NCBI GenBank assembly: GCA_039933635.1
Contig: JBDTNQ010000141.1
Coordinates: forward strand, 1-9,271
DNA: 9,271 nt
Source of the DNA: JBDTNQ01 sp039933635
GTDB lineage: Bacteria > Acidobacteriota > Vicinamibacteria > Vicinamibacterales > SCN-69-37
Reading direction: 5' to 3'
Shown here: piece after piece, positions 1 to 7,063 of the stretch
Layout of the letters: every line of letters begins with the position of its first letter
How positions within the stretch are numbered: position 1 is the first letter of the stretch
Notes under the pieces: model-generated
What the model was told of the DNA's origin: nothing
Seen by the model: only the letters and a program-made list of their open reading frames with translations
The model's database searches: none
Program-made: the position numbers and the translations under genes

Positions 1-2060
1 TGCGGCAGGAACTTGCCTTCGAGCGTCGTGTTCGACGGGTTCTTCGTCACCGTGGCGTGGTTGTAGAGATACCCGCCAGCGATCCTCCACGACGCGCCGA
101 TGCGGTACTCGATATCGTTCTGCACGCCCCAGATTTCCGTGCGTCCCAGATTCTGGCGCTGCTGCGTCACGTTCGCGCCGGCCGTCGTCAAAGTGACGTT
201 GGACACGGGATCCTTGATCCCGTTGTCGAACCAGGTCACACGTGCCGTCAGATGCCGGATTGGCTCGAATCGGACGCCGGCCTCGCCGCCGATGAGCCGC
301 TCGGGCCCGAGCTGGTTGTTCGCCAGGGTGAGCACGGTGCCCACGCGGAACTGGCGGTAGAGCTCGTTCAACGTTGGTGCGCGGAAGCCTGACCCGATGC
401 TGCCCCACACGCTGACGCGATCGGTCAAGTGGTAGAGCAGCGCCGCCCGCGGGCTCACCGCCGTGTCTGAGCGATCGGCAAGCGACGGCACGTTGTTGGC
501 CGTCGGCGCACCTGACGGCACGCTGTTCTCGAGGTTGTGGCCGTCGTAGTTGCGCCACCGATCGGCCCGGGCGCTCAGCGTGACGGTGAGCCTATTGGAC
601 ACGGACACAATGTCCTGCACGAAAAATCCAACGCTGCGCTGGCGTCCGCCGGACACGCGATGGAGCGTCACCGTGGTGCCGAACGTCGCATCCAGACCGT
701 CCTCCTGGCTGTCGCCCTTGACCTGGCGCCAGTCGAGGCCTGCCGAGAGTACGTGCCGCGCGCCGAACGCCCGCGACCACTGCGTCATGCCGCCAAATCC
801 CCTCGTGGGCACGGTCTGATTGAGCGTCATGCGTCCGGTGCTGCGAGCAGGCGTCGTTGCCGGCACCGCGAGGAAGTTGCTGTGGAACTCCTCGACGTCG
901 CCAAAGAGGCTCGCCTGCACGTCACCGCCGCTCGCGAGTCGTGCGCGAACGCCGCCGCTCACGGTTTTCCATGTGGTGTCGTTGGCCTCGGGGGTGCCAT
1001 CGATCGTGCTCACCTTGCCGTTGTTGCGCTCCTCATGGAAGTAGCCCACGCGGAAGTTGGCCTGCATGCGATCGGTCAGGTCGTACTGAAGACCGACGTT
1101 CGCGTTGCGGAACAACACAGAGGCCTTCGTGTCCACGGCGCCGCGTTCGTTCGGCGCGACGATCGCGTAGCCGTCGGTATCGAACGCGCTGCCTTCGATG
1201 ACCACGCCGAGCTTGCCGTAGACGTCACTGGCGCGCACGTCGAACCGCGGCGTGTTCCGGTTGCCGAACTGCAGCCGCGACTCCACGGTCCGGCGCGTCG
1301 GCTGGGCCGTCACGATATTGATGACGCCCCCCATCGCGTAGTTGCCATAGAGGCTCGATGTCGAGCCGTCCACCATCTCGATGCGATCGGTGCTCTCGAG
1401 CGGTACGCGCGTCCAGTACACCCACCCGCCGAACGGATCGTTGAACGGCACGCCGTCGAGCAGCACAAGGGTGCGGCTCACGCCGCTCGGCCCAATGCCG
1501 CGCAGCGACACGCCTTGAGCCGTCGGGTGCGAGGCGAGACTGCTGGTGCGGCGGAACAAACTGAAGGTCGGCGCCTGCCGAAGGATGTCGTCGGCGACGA
1601 CGGCCGCGGACTGGCGGATCTGCTGGCGATCGATCACGTTCACGCTGGCGGGCGTCTCGCTCATCCGCTGCTCCGATCGGGTCGGCGTCACGGTGACGGC
1701 CTCCGCGATGGTCGCAGGCGAGAGCGCGAAGGAAAGATCGGCTCGCGGTGCGCCGGAGGCGAGCGTCTGTCGCGCTTCCGCGAACCCCGTCGCGCGGACG
1801 ATCACCGTGATCGACCCGGTCGCGCTCGTCGAGATCGAAAATCGCCCGTCGGGTCCGGACACGCTTCGGACTTCGGCGCCCGACGCCGCCCGCAGAACAA
1901 CGATGGCGCCTGGAACAGCGAGTCCCGCGCCATCGCGAACCGTGCCCGTCACGGCGCTCGAGGCGGCCGCTTGTGAGGCCGGCGCTCCAGACGGTGCCGA
2001 CATGGCGACGATGGGCGACCAGGTCAATTGCGCGACAAACAACGCGAGCAGCACGGGCAT
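1..2060 (-). CDS. TonB-dependent outer-membrane receptor, carboxypeptidase-regulatory-like N-domain (3' end cut by window edge)
   Basis: An outer-membrane gated channel that would import a scarce ligand using TonB energy. The frame is open from ATG 2060 to the left edge, about 686 residues, with the last barrel strands outside. Visible in order: a hydrophobic leader (residues 1-28), a beta-sandwich of the CarboxypepD_reg type (about 37-115, with VTGTVRDGAG and GPDGRFS), a TonB-box-like EAVTVTPTR (120-128), a plug (about 134-250, with GVSLRGIGPSGVSRTLVLLD and GNYAMGGVINIV), then barrel sequence with typical GFRAPTLNELY. An in-frame TAG lies seven codons upstream with no other start between, and GGAG sits 8 nt before the ATG, so this start is well supported. 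The leader has no Lys or Arg before its hydrophobic core, which is odd. I checked frame continuity at seven points and saw no frameshift. The ligand cannot be read from the sequence; a siderophore, cobalamin or glycan-type ligand are all possible. Confidence 0.93.
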   Translation of the reverse strand, partial: MPVLLALFVAQLTWSPIVAMSAPSGAPASQAAASSAVTGTVRDGAGLAVPGAIVVLRAASGAEVRSVSGPDGRFSISTSATGSITVIVRATGFAEARQTLASGAPRADLSFALSPATIAEAVTVTPTRSEQRMSETPASVNVIDRQQIRQSAAVVADDILRQAPTFSLFRRTSSLASHPTAQGVSLRGIGPSGVSRTLVLLDGVPFNDPFGGWVYWTRVPLESTDRIEMVDGSTSSLYGNYAMGGVINIVTAQPTRRTVESRLQFGNRNTPRFDVRASDVYGKLGVVIEGSAFDTDGYAIVAPNERGAVDTKASVLFRNANVGLQYDLTDRMQANFRVGYFHEERNNGKVSTIDGTPEANDTTWKTVSGGVRARLASGGDVQASLFGDVEEFHSNFLAVPATTPARSTGRMTLNQTVPTRGFGGMTQWSRAFGARHVLSAGLDWRQVKGDSQEDGLDATFGTTVTLHRVSGGRQRSVGFFVQDIVSVSNRLTVTLSARADRWRNYDGHNLENSVPSGAPTANNVPSLADRSDTAVSPRAALLYHLTDRVSVWGSIGSGFRAPTLNELYRQFRVGTVLTLANNQLGPERLIGGEAGVRFEPIRHLTARVTWFDNGIKDPVSNVTLTTAGANVTQQRQNLGRTEIWGVQNDIEYRIGASWRIAGGYLYNHATVTKNPSNTTLEGKFLP

Positions 2061-2122
2061 CTGTGTGTCTCCGACCGCCTATCGTACTCGCAAGCAGGAG
2101 GTCTGCGATACACTGCGGCAGC

Positions 2123-2135
2123 ACCGAATTTCGGT
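2123..2135. promoter_or_regulatory. Palindrome in the divergent intergenic region, candidate operator
   Basis: ACCGAA-T-TTCGGT is a perfect 6-bp inverted repeat about a single central base. It lies in the 133-nt gap between the divergent receptor and esterase starts, 63 nt from the first and 58 nt from the second. It is followed on the plus strand by a pyrimidine run (TTCTTTTCTT). The loop is too short for a good RNA hairpin, so a protein-binding site is the more natural reading. I could not pick convincing -35/-10 pairs for either gene. A 13-nt palindrome can arise by chance. Confidence 0.3.
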
Positions 2136-2193
2136 TCTTTTCTTGCGTACGCCCGCAGCCGGCCAACCGATGTGCCACGGCGGGCAAGGGCTC

Positions 2194-3192
2194 ATGACGA
2201 TCATGAAAACCATGATGTACACCCGCAGTCTGGCGATGGCCTTGGTGACCACAATGGCTGCAGGCGTCGCCTTCGCGCAGCCGCCCCAGACGCCGCCTGC
2301 CGCCGGTCGTGGCGGCCCGGTCAATCCCGATCCCCGGACGATGCCGTTGTGGGATGGAGCCGCGCCTGGCGCACAAGGAACCGCCGATGCGGATGTCCCC
2401 ACCCTCACGTATTACCCCGCCTATGGGCGAGCCGCGCAGACGGCGGTCATCGTCGCGCCAGGGGGCAGCTATCAGAATCTGGCCATGAACCACGAAGGGC
2501 GGCAGGTCGCCAACTGGTTCAACTCGCAAGGCATCGCGGCGTTCGTCCTGAAATATCGTCTGGGTCCGAAGTATCACCACCCGATCGAGCTTGGCGACGC
2601 GCAGCGCGCAATGCGGCTCGTTCGGTCGAAGGCGGCGGAGTACGGCGTGCGGGCGGATCGGATCGGCTTCATGGGTTTCTCGGCCGGAGGCCACCTCGCG
2701 TCCACCATCGGCACGCACTTCGACGCGGGCAACGCGTCGGCCGCCGACGCCATCGACCGCGCCAGCAGCCGGCCGGACTTCCTCATCCTCGGCTATCCGG
2801 TCGTGATCTCGACGGCGCCGTTCGCGCACCAGGGCTCGATGCGCAACCTGCTCGGCGAATCGCCGGATCCTGCTCTGCTCGAGAACCTTTCGAATGAAAA
2901 GCAGGTCACCAAAGACACGCCGCCGACGTTCCTGTTCCACACCAACGCGGACACGACGGTGCCGGCCGAGAACAGCGTGTATTTCTACCTGGCGTTGCGG
3001 AAAGCCGGGGTGCCCGCCGAAATGCACATCTTCGAACCGGGCGCGCATGGCGTCGGGCTCGGCATGAATGACGCCGTGCTCTCGGCGTGGCCGCCGCTCC
3101 TCTCGACCTGGCTGCGGCAGCGCGGCCTGCTCACAGCGCCCGCCGCTGCGCCGGGAGCCGCGGCGCCCTCGACCGCCGGACGCGGCCAGTGA
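2194..3192 (+). CDS. Secreted alpha/beta-hydrolase esterase (acetyl-xylan-esterase/BD-FAE-like)
   Basis: A predicted exported carboxylesterase of 332 residues. Residues 1-28 form a signal peptide (Lys5 and Arg11, hydrophobic stretch, cleavage likely at AFA/QP). The catalytic set is visible: oxyanion-type PGGSY at 89-93, nucleophile Ser163 in GFSAGGH, Asp253 in TNADTTVP, and His285 in GAHGVG. The order and spacing fit the COG0657/BD-FAE group, whose members often remove acetyl or feruloyl groups from plant polysaccharides and are often mislabelled xylanases. The substrate here is unknown. Both ends of the mature protein are Ala/Pro-rich and carry AGRG. I chose ATG 2194 because GGCGGG and AAGGG precede it and it gives a full signal peptide; ATG 2203 is possible, and in-frame starts further upstream would overlap the divergent receptor. 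Its stop overlaps the next start, so it probably heads an operon. Fold and activity are confident, substrate is not. Confidence 0.92.
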   Translation: MTIMKTMMYTRSLAMALVTTMAAGVAFAQPPQTPPAAGRGGPVNPDPRTMPLWDGAAPGAQGTADADVPTLTYYPAYGRAAQTAVIVAPGGSYQNLAMNHEGRQVANWFNSQGIAAFVLKYRLGPKYHHPIELGDAQRAMRLVRSKAAEYGVRADRIGFMGFSAGGHLASTIGTHFDAGNASAADAIDRASSRPDFLILGYPVVISTAPFAHQGSMRNLLGESPDPALLENLSNEKQVTKDTPPTFLFHTNADTTVPAENSVYFYLALRKAGVPAEMHIFEPGAHGVGLGMNDAVLSAWPPLLSTWLRQRGLLTAPAAAPGAAAPSTAGRGQ

Positions 3193-4547
3193 TCCAGGCG
3201 CACGACCGTCGCCAGACGATCGGCGCGGCCGCCGATCGCCTTCGCCGTGGCGACACCTCCTGCGCCGGTCTCGTCGAGGAGAGCCTGGCGGCCATCGAGA
3301 CCCATAACAGCGCGACCAACGCGTTCACGCGCGTCGACGCTGATTCAGCGCGCCGTCATGCGCGCGACCTCGACGCGGAGTTGGCGCGCGGTCTCGATCG
3401 CGGACCGCTCCACGGCATGCCGATGTCCCTGAAGGACATCATCGACGTCGCGGGCGAGGTCAGCACCGCGGGCTCGCACGTGCTCGACGACCGTGTGGCC
3501 CCGGCCGACGCGCTCGTCGTCACCCGCCTGCGCGACGCCGGCGCCATCTTCATCGGACGCGCGAATCTGCATGAGTTCGCATTCGGAACGACGAGTGCAG
3601 ACTCGGCGTTCGGGCCCGTTCGCAACCCGTCGGACACGTCGCGCGTGGCCGGCGGATCGAGCGGCGGATCGGCCGTCGCGGTGGCGACGGGCATGGGTCT
3701 CGCGTCGATTGGGACCGATACAGGCGGTTCTGTCCGCATTCCCGCCGCGGCATGCGGCGTGGTCGGCCTCAAACCCGCTCACGGCGACATCCCGACAGAC
3801 GGCGTGCTGCCGCTCAGTTCGACGCTCGATCACGTGGGACCGCTCAGCACGAGCGTGCAGGATGCCGCGTGGCTCTGGCAGGTCATGGCGGGTCGTCCCA
3901 CCGCCTCCGTGCAGGCGGCGTCCGTGCGCCACCTGCGTCTCGCGCGTCTCGGCGGCTACTTCGATCACCCGATGGAACCTGCCGTGCGCGTCGCCTTCGA
4001 ACGAGCGCTCGAGCGACTCCGCGACGCCGGGATGACGATCGCCTCCGGCTCGATTGCCGCGACGGAGCGCGTCGGCCAGATGTACGGCGACATCGTCTTG
4101 CCCGAAGCAGCGCACTGGCATGCTCCGTACCTCGACGCGCGTGCGGATCGCTATCGGCCGGCCGTGCGGACGCGGATCCTGCTCGGCCGTGAGGTGACGG
4201 CGGTCGGCTACCTCGACGCTCTCGCACACTGCCAAATGTTGCGTGTCGAGGTGGATCGCGCGCTCGCGAGCTGCGACGTGCTGATTCTGCCGACGCTGCC
4301 GATGACCGCGCCCCTCATCGGCGCGGACGAGATCACCATCGACCCGGCCGAGCCCGCCCCGGTGGCCGTGCGCGGCGCCATGCTGAAACACACGCAGCTC
4401 TTCAACCTCACGGGCCACCCGGCTATCTCGCTGCCCATCGACACGGTGGGGCTGCCGGTCGGCCTACAGCTCGTCGGGCCAGCCGGCGACACGGCCCGCC
4501 TGCTCGCCGTCGCGGCGGCCGTCGAATCACACCTCGGTCAAGCGTGA
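3189..4547 (+). CDS. Amidase signature family amidase
   Basis: A predicted amide-bond hydrolase of 452 residues with the Ser-cisSer-Lys triad: Lys82 in MSLKD, cis-Ser157 in GGSSGGS, nucleophile Ser181 in TDTGGSVRIPAAACG. The spacings of 75 and 24 residues equal those I recall for fatty acid amide hydrolase (Lys142, Ser217, Ser241). I see no signal peptide, so it probably acts in the cytoplasm. The GTG start sits inside the esterase stop (GTGA, 4-nt overlap). Its ribosome binding site is weak, which suggests translational coupling. An in-frame ATG at 3087 would lie inside the esterase gene and add a low-complexity extension not typical of the family, so I rejected it. It resembles GatA, the glutaminase subunit of tRNA amidotransferase, but no gatB or gatC is near, so a stand-alone amidase is favoured. 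The natural substrate is unknown. Confidence 0.93.
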   Translation: MIQAHDRRQTIGAAADRLRRGDTSCAGLVEESLAAIETHNSATNAFTRVDADSARRHARDLDAELARGLDRGPLHGMPMSLKDIIDVAGEVSTAGSHVLDDRVAPADALVVTRLRDAGAIFIGRANLHEFAFGTTSADSAFGPVRNPSDTSRVAGGSSGGSAVAVATGMGLASIGTDTGGSVRIPAAACGVVGLKPAHGDIPTDGVLPLSSTLDHVGPLSTSVQDAAWLWQVMAGRPTASVQAASVRHLRLARLGGYFDHPMEPAVRVAFERALERLRDAGMTIASGSIAATERVGQMYGDIVLPEAAHWHAPYLDARADRYRPAVRTRILLGREVTAVGYLDALAHCQMLRVEVDRALASCDVLILPTLPMTAPLIGADEITIDPAEPAPVAVRGAMLKHTQLFNLTGHPAISLPIDTVGLPVGLQLVGPAGDTARLLAVAAAVESHLGQA

Positions 4548-5557
4548 TGATCGGTCCTCTCTTCAATGTCTGGGAACGCCGGCTTGCGGCGGTGGATACC
4601 AACCGCATCATTCGTCCGTTCGAATGGGGACTGGATTGGCTCGGTCTGCCGGAGTCGGACGATCCGCTGGGGCAGGTACGCGCGTGGGCACGCGAGGCCG
4701 TCGCGCACTCCACCGAGTTCTTCTCCGCTCCCACGACGTCCGCGTACGAGAGGCGTGGGAATGAGCTGCGCTTTCCGTCAGCGCTCGAGACGCCCTACGA
4801 GGTGAACAACACGGTCGTCGCCCGCATTTTCGAGCCGCCGCCGTCCGACGCGCCCCGCCCGCGCCGCGCGGTGGTCGTCCTGCCGCAGTGGAATGCCGAC
4901 ACGCAGGGCCATGTCGGCCTCTGTCAGCTCTTTGCGCGTTTTGGCCTCACGGCCGTGCGTCTCAGCCTGCCGTACCACGACGAGCGACGGCCGGTCGATC
5001 TGACCCGCGCGGAGTTCATCGTCAGCTCGAACATCGGACGGACGCTTCACGCCAATCGGCAGGCGGTCCTCGACGCGAAACGAGTGGTCGACTGGCTCGT
5101 GACGCAAGGCTACGAACGAATCGGCATCATGGGCACGAGCCTCGGGTCGTGCCTCTCGATGTTGACGATGGCTCACGACACGCGGATCACAACGGGCGCG
5201 TTCAACCACATCTCGCCGTTCTTCGCCGACGTGGTCTGGCGCGGCCTGTCCACGCGCCACGTGCGAGCCGGACTCGACGGCCACATCACGATGAACGACC
5301 TGCGCGAGTGCTGGCTCCCCATCAGCCCGTGGCCATTCATCCCGCGCGTGCGCGATCGCAAGGTGCTGCTGATCTACGCGCGATACGATCAGACGTTTCC
5401 CGTCGATCTGTCGCGACAGTTCCTCGGCGAGTTCGATCGCCTCGGCATCGCGTACGAACGCGCGCTCCTGCCGTGCGGCCACTACACGACCGGCAAGGTG
5501 CCGTTCAAGTTTCTTGATGGGTATTACTTGACCAAGTTCTTTGTTAAGAGACTGTGA
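4547..5557 (+). CDS. Cytoplasmic alpha/beta hydrolase, ABHD18-like
   Basis: A predicted serine hydrolase of 336 residues with no signal peptide or membrane span. Candidate catalytic residues are Ser198 in GTSLGS (the nucleophile elbow), Asp281 in YARYDQTF and His312 in CGHYTTG, in the correct order and spacing for the fold. The first 90 or so residues, before the first core strand (AVVVLPQWN), are Trp- and charge-rich and may form a cap or an N-terminal arm. The architecture recalls the poorly characterised ABHD18/DUF2048 group, a tentative match made from memory. The ATG at 4547 overlaps the amidase stop by one base (TGATG). A GTG at 4544, giving a GTGA overlap, is an equally possible start and adds one residue. 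No clear ribosome binding site precedes either, so coupling to the amidase is likely. Hydrolase fold is confident, reaction unknown. Confidence 0.87.
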   Translation: MIGPLFNVWERRLAAVDTNRIIRPFEWGLDWLGLPESDDPLGQVRAWAREAVAHSTEFFSAPTTSAYERRGNELRFPSALETPYEVNNTVVARIFEPPPSDAPRPRRAVVVLPQWNADTQGHVGLCQLFARFGLTAVRLSLPYHDERRPVDLTRAEFIVSSNIGRTLHANRQAVLDAKRVVDWLVTQGYERIGIMGTSLGSCLSMLTMAHDTRITTGAFNHISPFFADVVWRGLSTRHVRAGLDGHITMNDLRECWLPISPWPFIPRVRDRKVLLIYARYDQTFPVDLSRQFLGEFDRLGIAYERALLPCGHYTTGKVPFKFLDGYYLTKFFVKRL

Positions 5558-5573
5558 GCGGGCGGGCTCTCAC
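5554..5573. terminator. Weak hairpin between convergent genes, possible terminator
   Basis: GTGAG at 5554-5558 can pair with CTCAC at 5569-5573, and GAGC at 5556-5559 can alternatively pair with GCTC at 5566-5569 around a GGGCGG loop. It overlaps the stop codon of the upstream hydrolase and lies 10 nt from the end of the convergent lipoprotein gene, where a bidirectional terminator would be expected. Neither strand has a T-run after it, so intrinsic termination is doubtful. Confidence 0.25.
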
Positions 5574-5582
5574 GAACCTTCG

Positions 5583-6437
5583 TCACAGCGCGCTCATGAA
5601 CCCGCAGCTCGCCTTGGGCGCGGGCGCGGCGCCTGTGCTGGCGGCCGGATAGACGAGGTCCGACAAGTACGCATAACCCGTGTCGTTCGGGTGGAAGCCG
5701 TCGCTCGAGAAGATAGACGGGTTGTAGAAGTTCGGGTCGCACATCAGATCGATCACGAGCACGCCCTTCGAGCTCAGGCCGTTGATCTGGGCCGAAAAAC
5801 CCACCGAAATCTGCTGCAACGTCCGCTTCTCGTCCGCCGGTCGTCCGGCGGCGTACGGGATGAGGCCCATGTTGGGAAGATTGAGCGCGATGATGCGCCC
5901 GTTCGGCGAATCGGCGCGAATCCGCGTGAGCATCGTGCCGAGGTCACGGCCGAAGTTCTGAATCTGCGTCTGGATGTACGCGTTGACGTCCGCCCCTGCG
6001 CGACCGGCCTTGATCAACGACCCAACCGTGTTCACGTCATTCCCGCCGATGAACACGGTCACGAGGGTGGTGACCTTCGGCACGTAGTTCGATTCGTCGT
6101 CCAGCAGATTTCGCAGGATGTCCAGGCCGATCGTGTTGCCCTGGGCCTGCAGACCGGGGCTCAAGACCGCGCCGGGGACTCCTAGATTGACCAGCGTCAC
6201 CGTCTTCCCAGCAGCCTTCAGCCGCTGCGCGGTGCGCTGCACGTAACCCGTGCCCGTCGTGCATTCGATGAAGGGGAGGCATGGCGAGCTTCCGCCATAG
6301 CCAATGGTGTCACTGGCGCCCAGCGCCGAGTAGTTCACCGCGTCTGGCGGTACAGAAGGTTGATCCGGGTTCTTGAGGAGGTTGCAGCCTCCAAGCGCCA
6401 ACAGACCCGCAAGGACACACAAACGCCGTATTGCCAT
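5583..6437 (-). CDS. SGNH/GDSL-family hydrolase lipoprotein
   Basis: A predicted lipid-anchored periplasmic or surface esterase/lipase of 284 residues. The N-terminus has Arg4-Arg5, a hydrophobic core and a lipobox LGGC with Cys18 as the lipidation site. The SGNH blocks are all present: block I GASDT with Ser42, block II Gly86 in NLGVPGA, block III GGND with Asn133, and block V DGFHP with Asp246 and His249. Block I reads GASD rather than GDSL, which is common in distant members. The mature part has four further cysteines (53, 59, 233, 278), enough for two disulfides. I chose ATG 6437 because it gives a clean lipoprotein signal and has GAGGG about 10 nt upstream. An in-frame ATG at 6503 would put 22 polar residues before the signal and cover an inverted repeat. 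The gene converges on the hydrolase unit. The substrate is unknown. Confidence 0.92.
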   Translation of the reverse strand: MAIRRLCVLAGLLALGGCNLLKNPDQPSVPPDAVNYSALGASDTIGYGGSSPCLPFIECTTGTGYVQRTAQRLKAAGKTVTLVNLGVPGAVLSPGLQAQGNTIGLDILRNLLDDESNYVPKVTTLVTVFIGGNDVNTVGSLIKAGRAGADVNAYIQTQIQNFGRDLGTMLTRIRADSPNGRIIALNLPNMGLIPYAAGRPADEKRTLQQISVGFSAQINGLSSKGVLVIDLMCDPNFYNPSIFSSDGFHPNDTGYAYLSDLVYPAASTGAAPAPKASCGFMSAL

Positions 6438-6470
6438 CGAACTTTGGCCCTCGTCTCCGTATTCGTCTAT

Positions 6471-6492
6471 CGGTCGATGGGAGGATCGACTG
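6471..6492. repeat. Inverted repeat upstream of the lipoprotein gene
   Basis: GTCGAT (6473-6478) and ATCGAC (6485-6490) are perfect 6-bp arms around a GGGAGG loop. A G-T wobble and a C-G pair extend the stem to 8 bp. It lies 34 nt upstream of the lipoprotein start and about 60 nt after the preceding minus-strand stop. No T-run follows on the minus strand. It could be an operator, a 5'-leader hairpin or an attenuating structure. Confidence 0.35.
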
Positions 6493-6551
6493 CAGGCAGC
6501 CAATGCACGGGAAGTGCCAGGCCATCCATTCCGCGGAAAGCGGTGTTCGGT

Positions 6552-7025
6552 TTACTGCGCTTTGACGGCTTCGCAGGAACCGTAATGCTGCGACGGACTT
6601 GGGGCCGCGGCAAGGTCGACGTGCCGGGCGTGGGCCGCCAGAAACTTGCCGTCCTGCCCGCCAGCGGCGAAGACCGTCGTCAGCGTGAAGTTGCCCGCCG
6701 GGGTCTGCTCAATGACGTTCAGACCAGTGCCGCTGATCACCAGGGCCACGTCGATCGCGCCCGTGGAGCCGATGATCCGCGCCCGGCCCTTCTTCACGTT
6801 GACCACCGAGATCTGGAACGAAAAGTCCTCAGACGCGGTGACGGTGTTCGGCTTCAGCTCCTGCCAGTTGTTCACGGCATAGGACGAAAACGAGCACTTC
6901 AGAGTCTGAATCGACGCAAACGGGCTTGGAGCGGGGGGCGGGGCCTTCTGCGCAGTCAGGGTCTTGCCGGCACCCATGAGGCACACCGCCAGTGTCGCAA
7001 CGGCCAGAACGGCATGTTTAGGCAT
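6552..7025 (-). CDS. Small secreted protein of unknown function
   Basis: 157 residues that I do not recognise as a named family. Residues 1-25 look like a signal peptide (Lys3, hydrophobic core, cleavage plausible at LTA/QK), followed by a Pro/Ala-rich linker to about residue 36. The remaining 120 or so residues alternate hydrophobic and polar in short strands, suggesting a small beta-rich periplasmic or secreted domain. The mature part has only two cysteines, Cys44 near its start and Cys151 near its end, well placed for a disulfide closing the domain. Cys15 is not in a good lipobox. Codon use matches the neighbours. GGGG lies only two bases before the ATG, so the ribosome binding site is poor. 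It sits 38 nt downstream of the small membrane-protein frame and 114 nt upstream of the lipoprotein, so cotranscription is possible. Confidence 0.72.
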   Translation of the reverse strand: MPKHAVLAVATLAVCLMGAGKTLTAQKAPPPAPSPFASIQTLKCSFSSYAVNNWQELKPNTVTASEDFSFQISVVNVKKGRARIIGSTGAIDVALVISGTGLNVIEQTPAGNFTLTTVFAAGGQDGKFLAAHARHVDLAAAPSPSQHYGSCEAVKAQ

Positions 7026-7063
7026 GGCCCCATGATACCGTGCGGGCCCCGGAGACGCCTCAC

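Noticed and set aside
537..1976. A 479-codon plus-strand open frame opposite the receptor
   Set aside because: Arg/Ala/His-rich composition typical of an antisense shadow; the opposite strand encodes a continuous TonB-dependent receptor.
1546..2193. An N-terminal extension of the esterase frame upstream of its signal peptide
   Set aside because: It would run through the divergent receptor's start and put more than 200 low-complexity residues before a good signal peptide.
1225..3048. A 607-codon minus-strand open frame across the receptor N-terminus and the esterase
   Set aside because: Its protein is Arg/His-rich and low-complexity with no family motif. It is antisense to the esterase and out of frame with the receptor, both of which show clear catalytic or structural motifs. 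Long shadow frames are common at this GC content.
3087..3188. An earlier ATG start for the amidase
   Set aside because: It lies inside the esterase gene and adds an Arg/Ala-rich stretch unlike amidases; the GTG in the GTGA overlap fits better.
3345..4418. A 357-codon minus-strand open frame opposite the amidase
   Set aside because: Antisense shadow of a gene with a complete catalytic triad; composition is Arg/His/Val-rich without motifs.
3189..4547. Naming the amidase gatA
   Set aside because: No gatB or gatC nearby, and the family contains many unrelated amidases.
4778..5482. A 234-codon minus-strand open frame opposite the third hydrolase
   Set aside because: Antisense shadow with no recognisable domain.
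6438..6503. A longer start for the SGNH lipoprotein
   Set aside because: It would bury the lipoprotein signal 22 residues inside and spans an inverted repeat.
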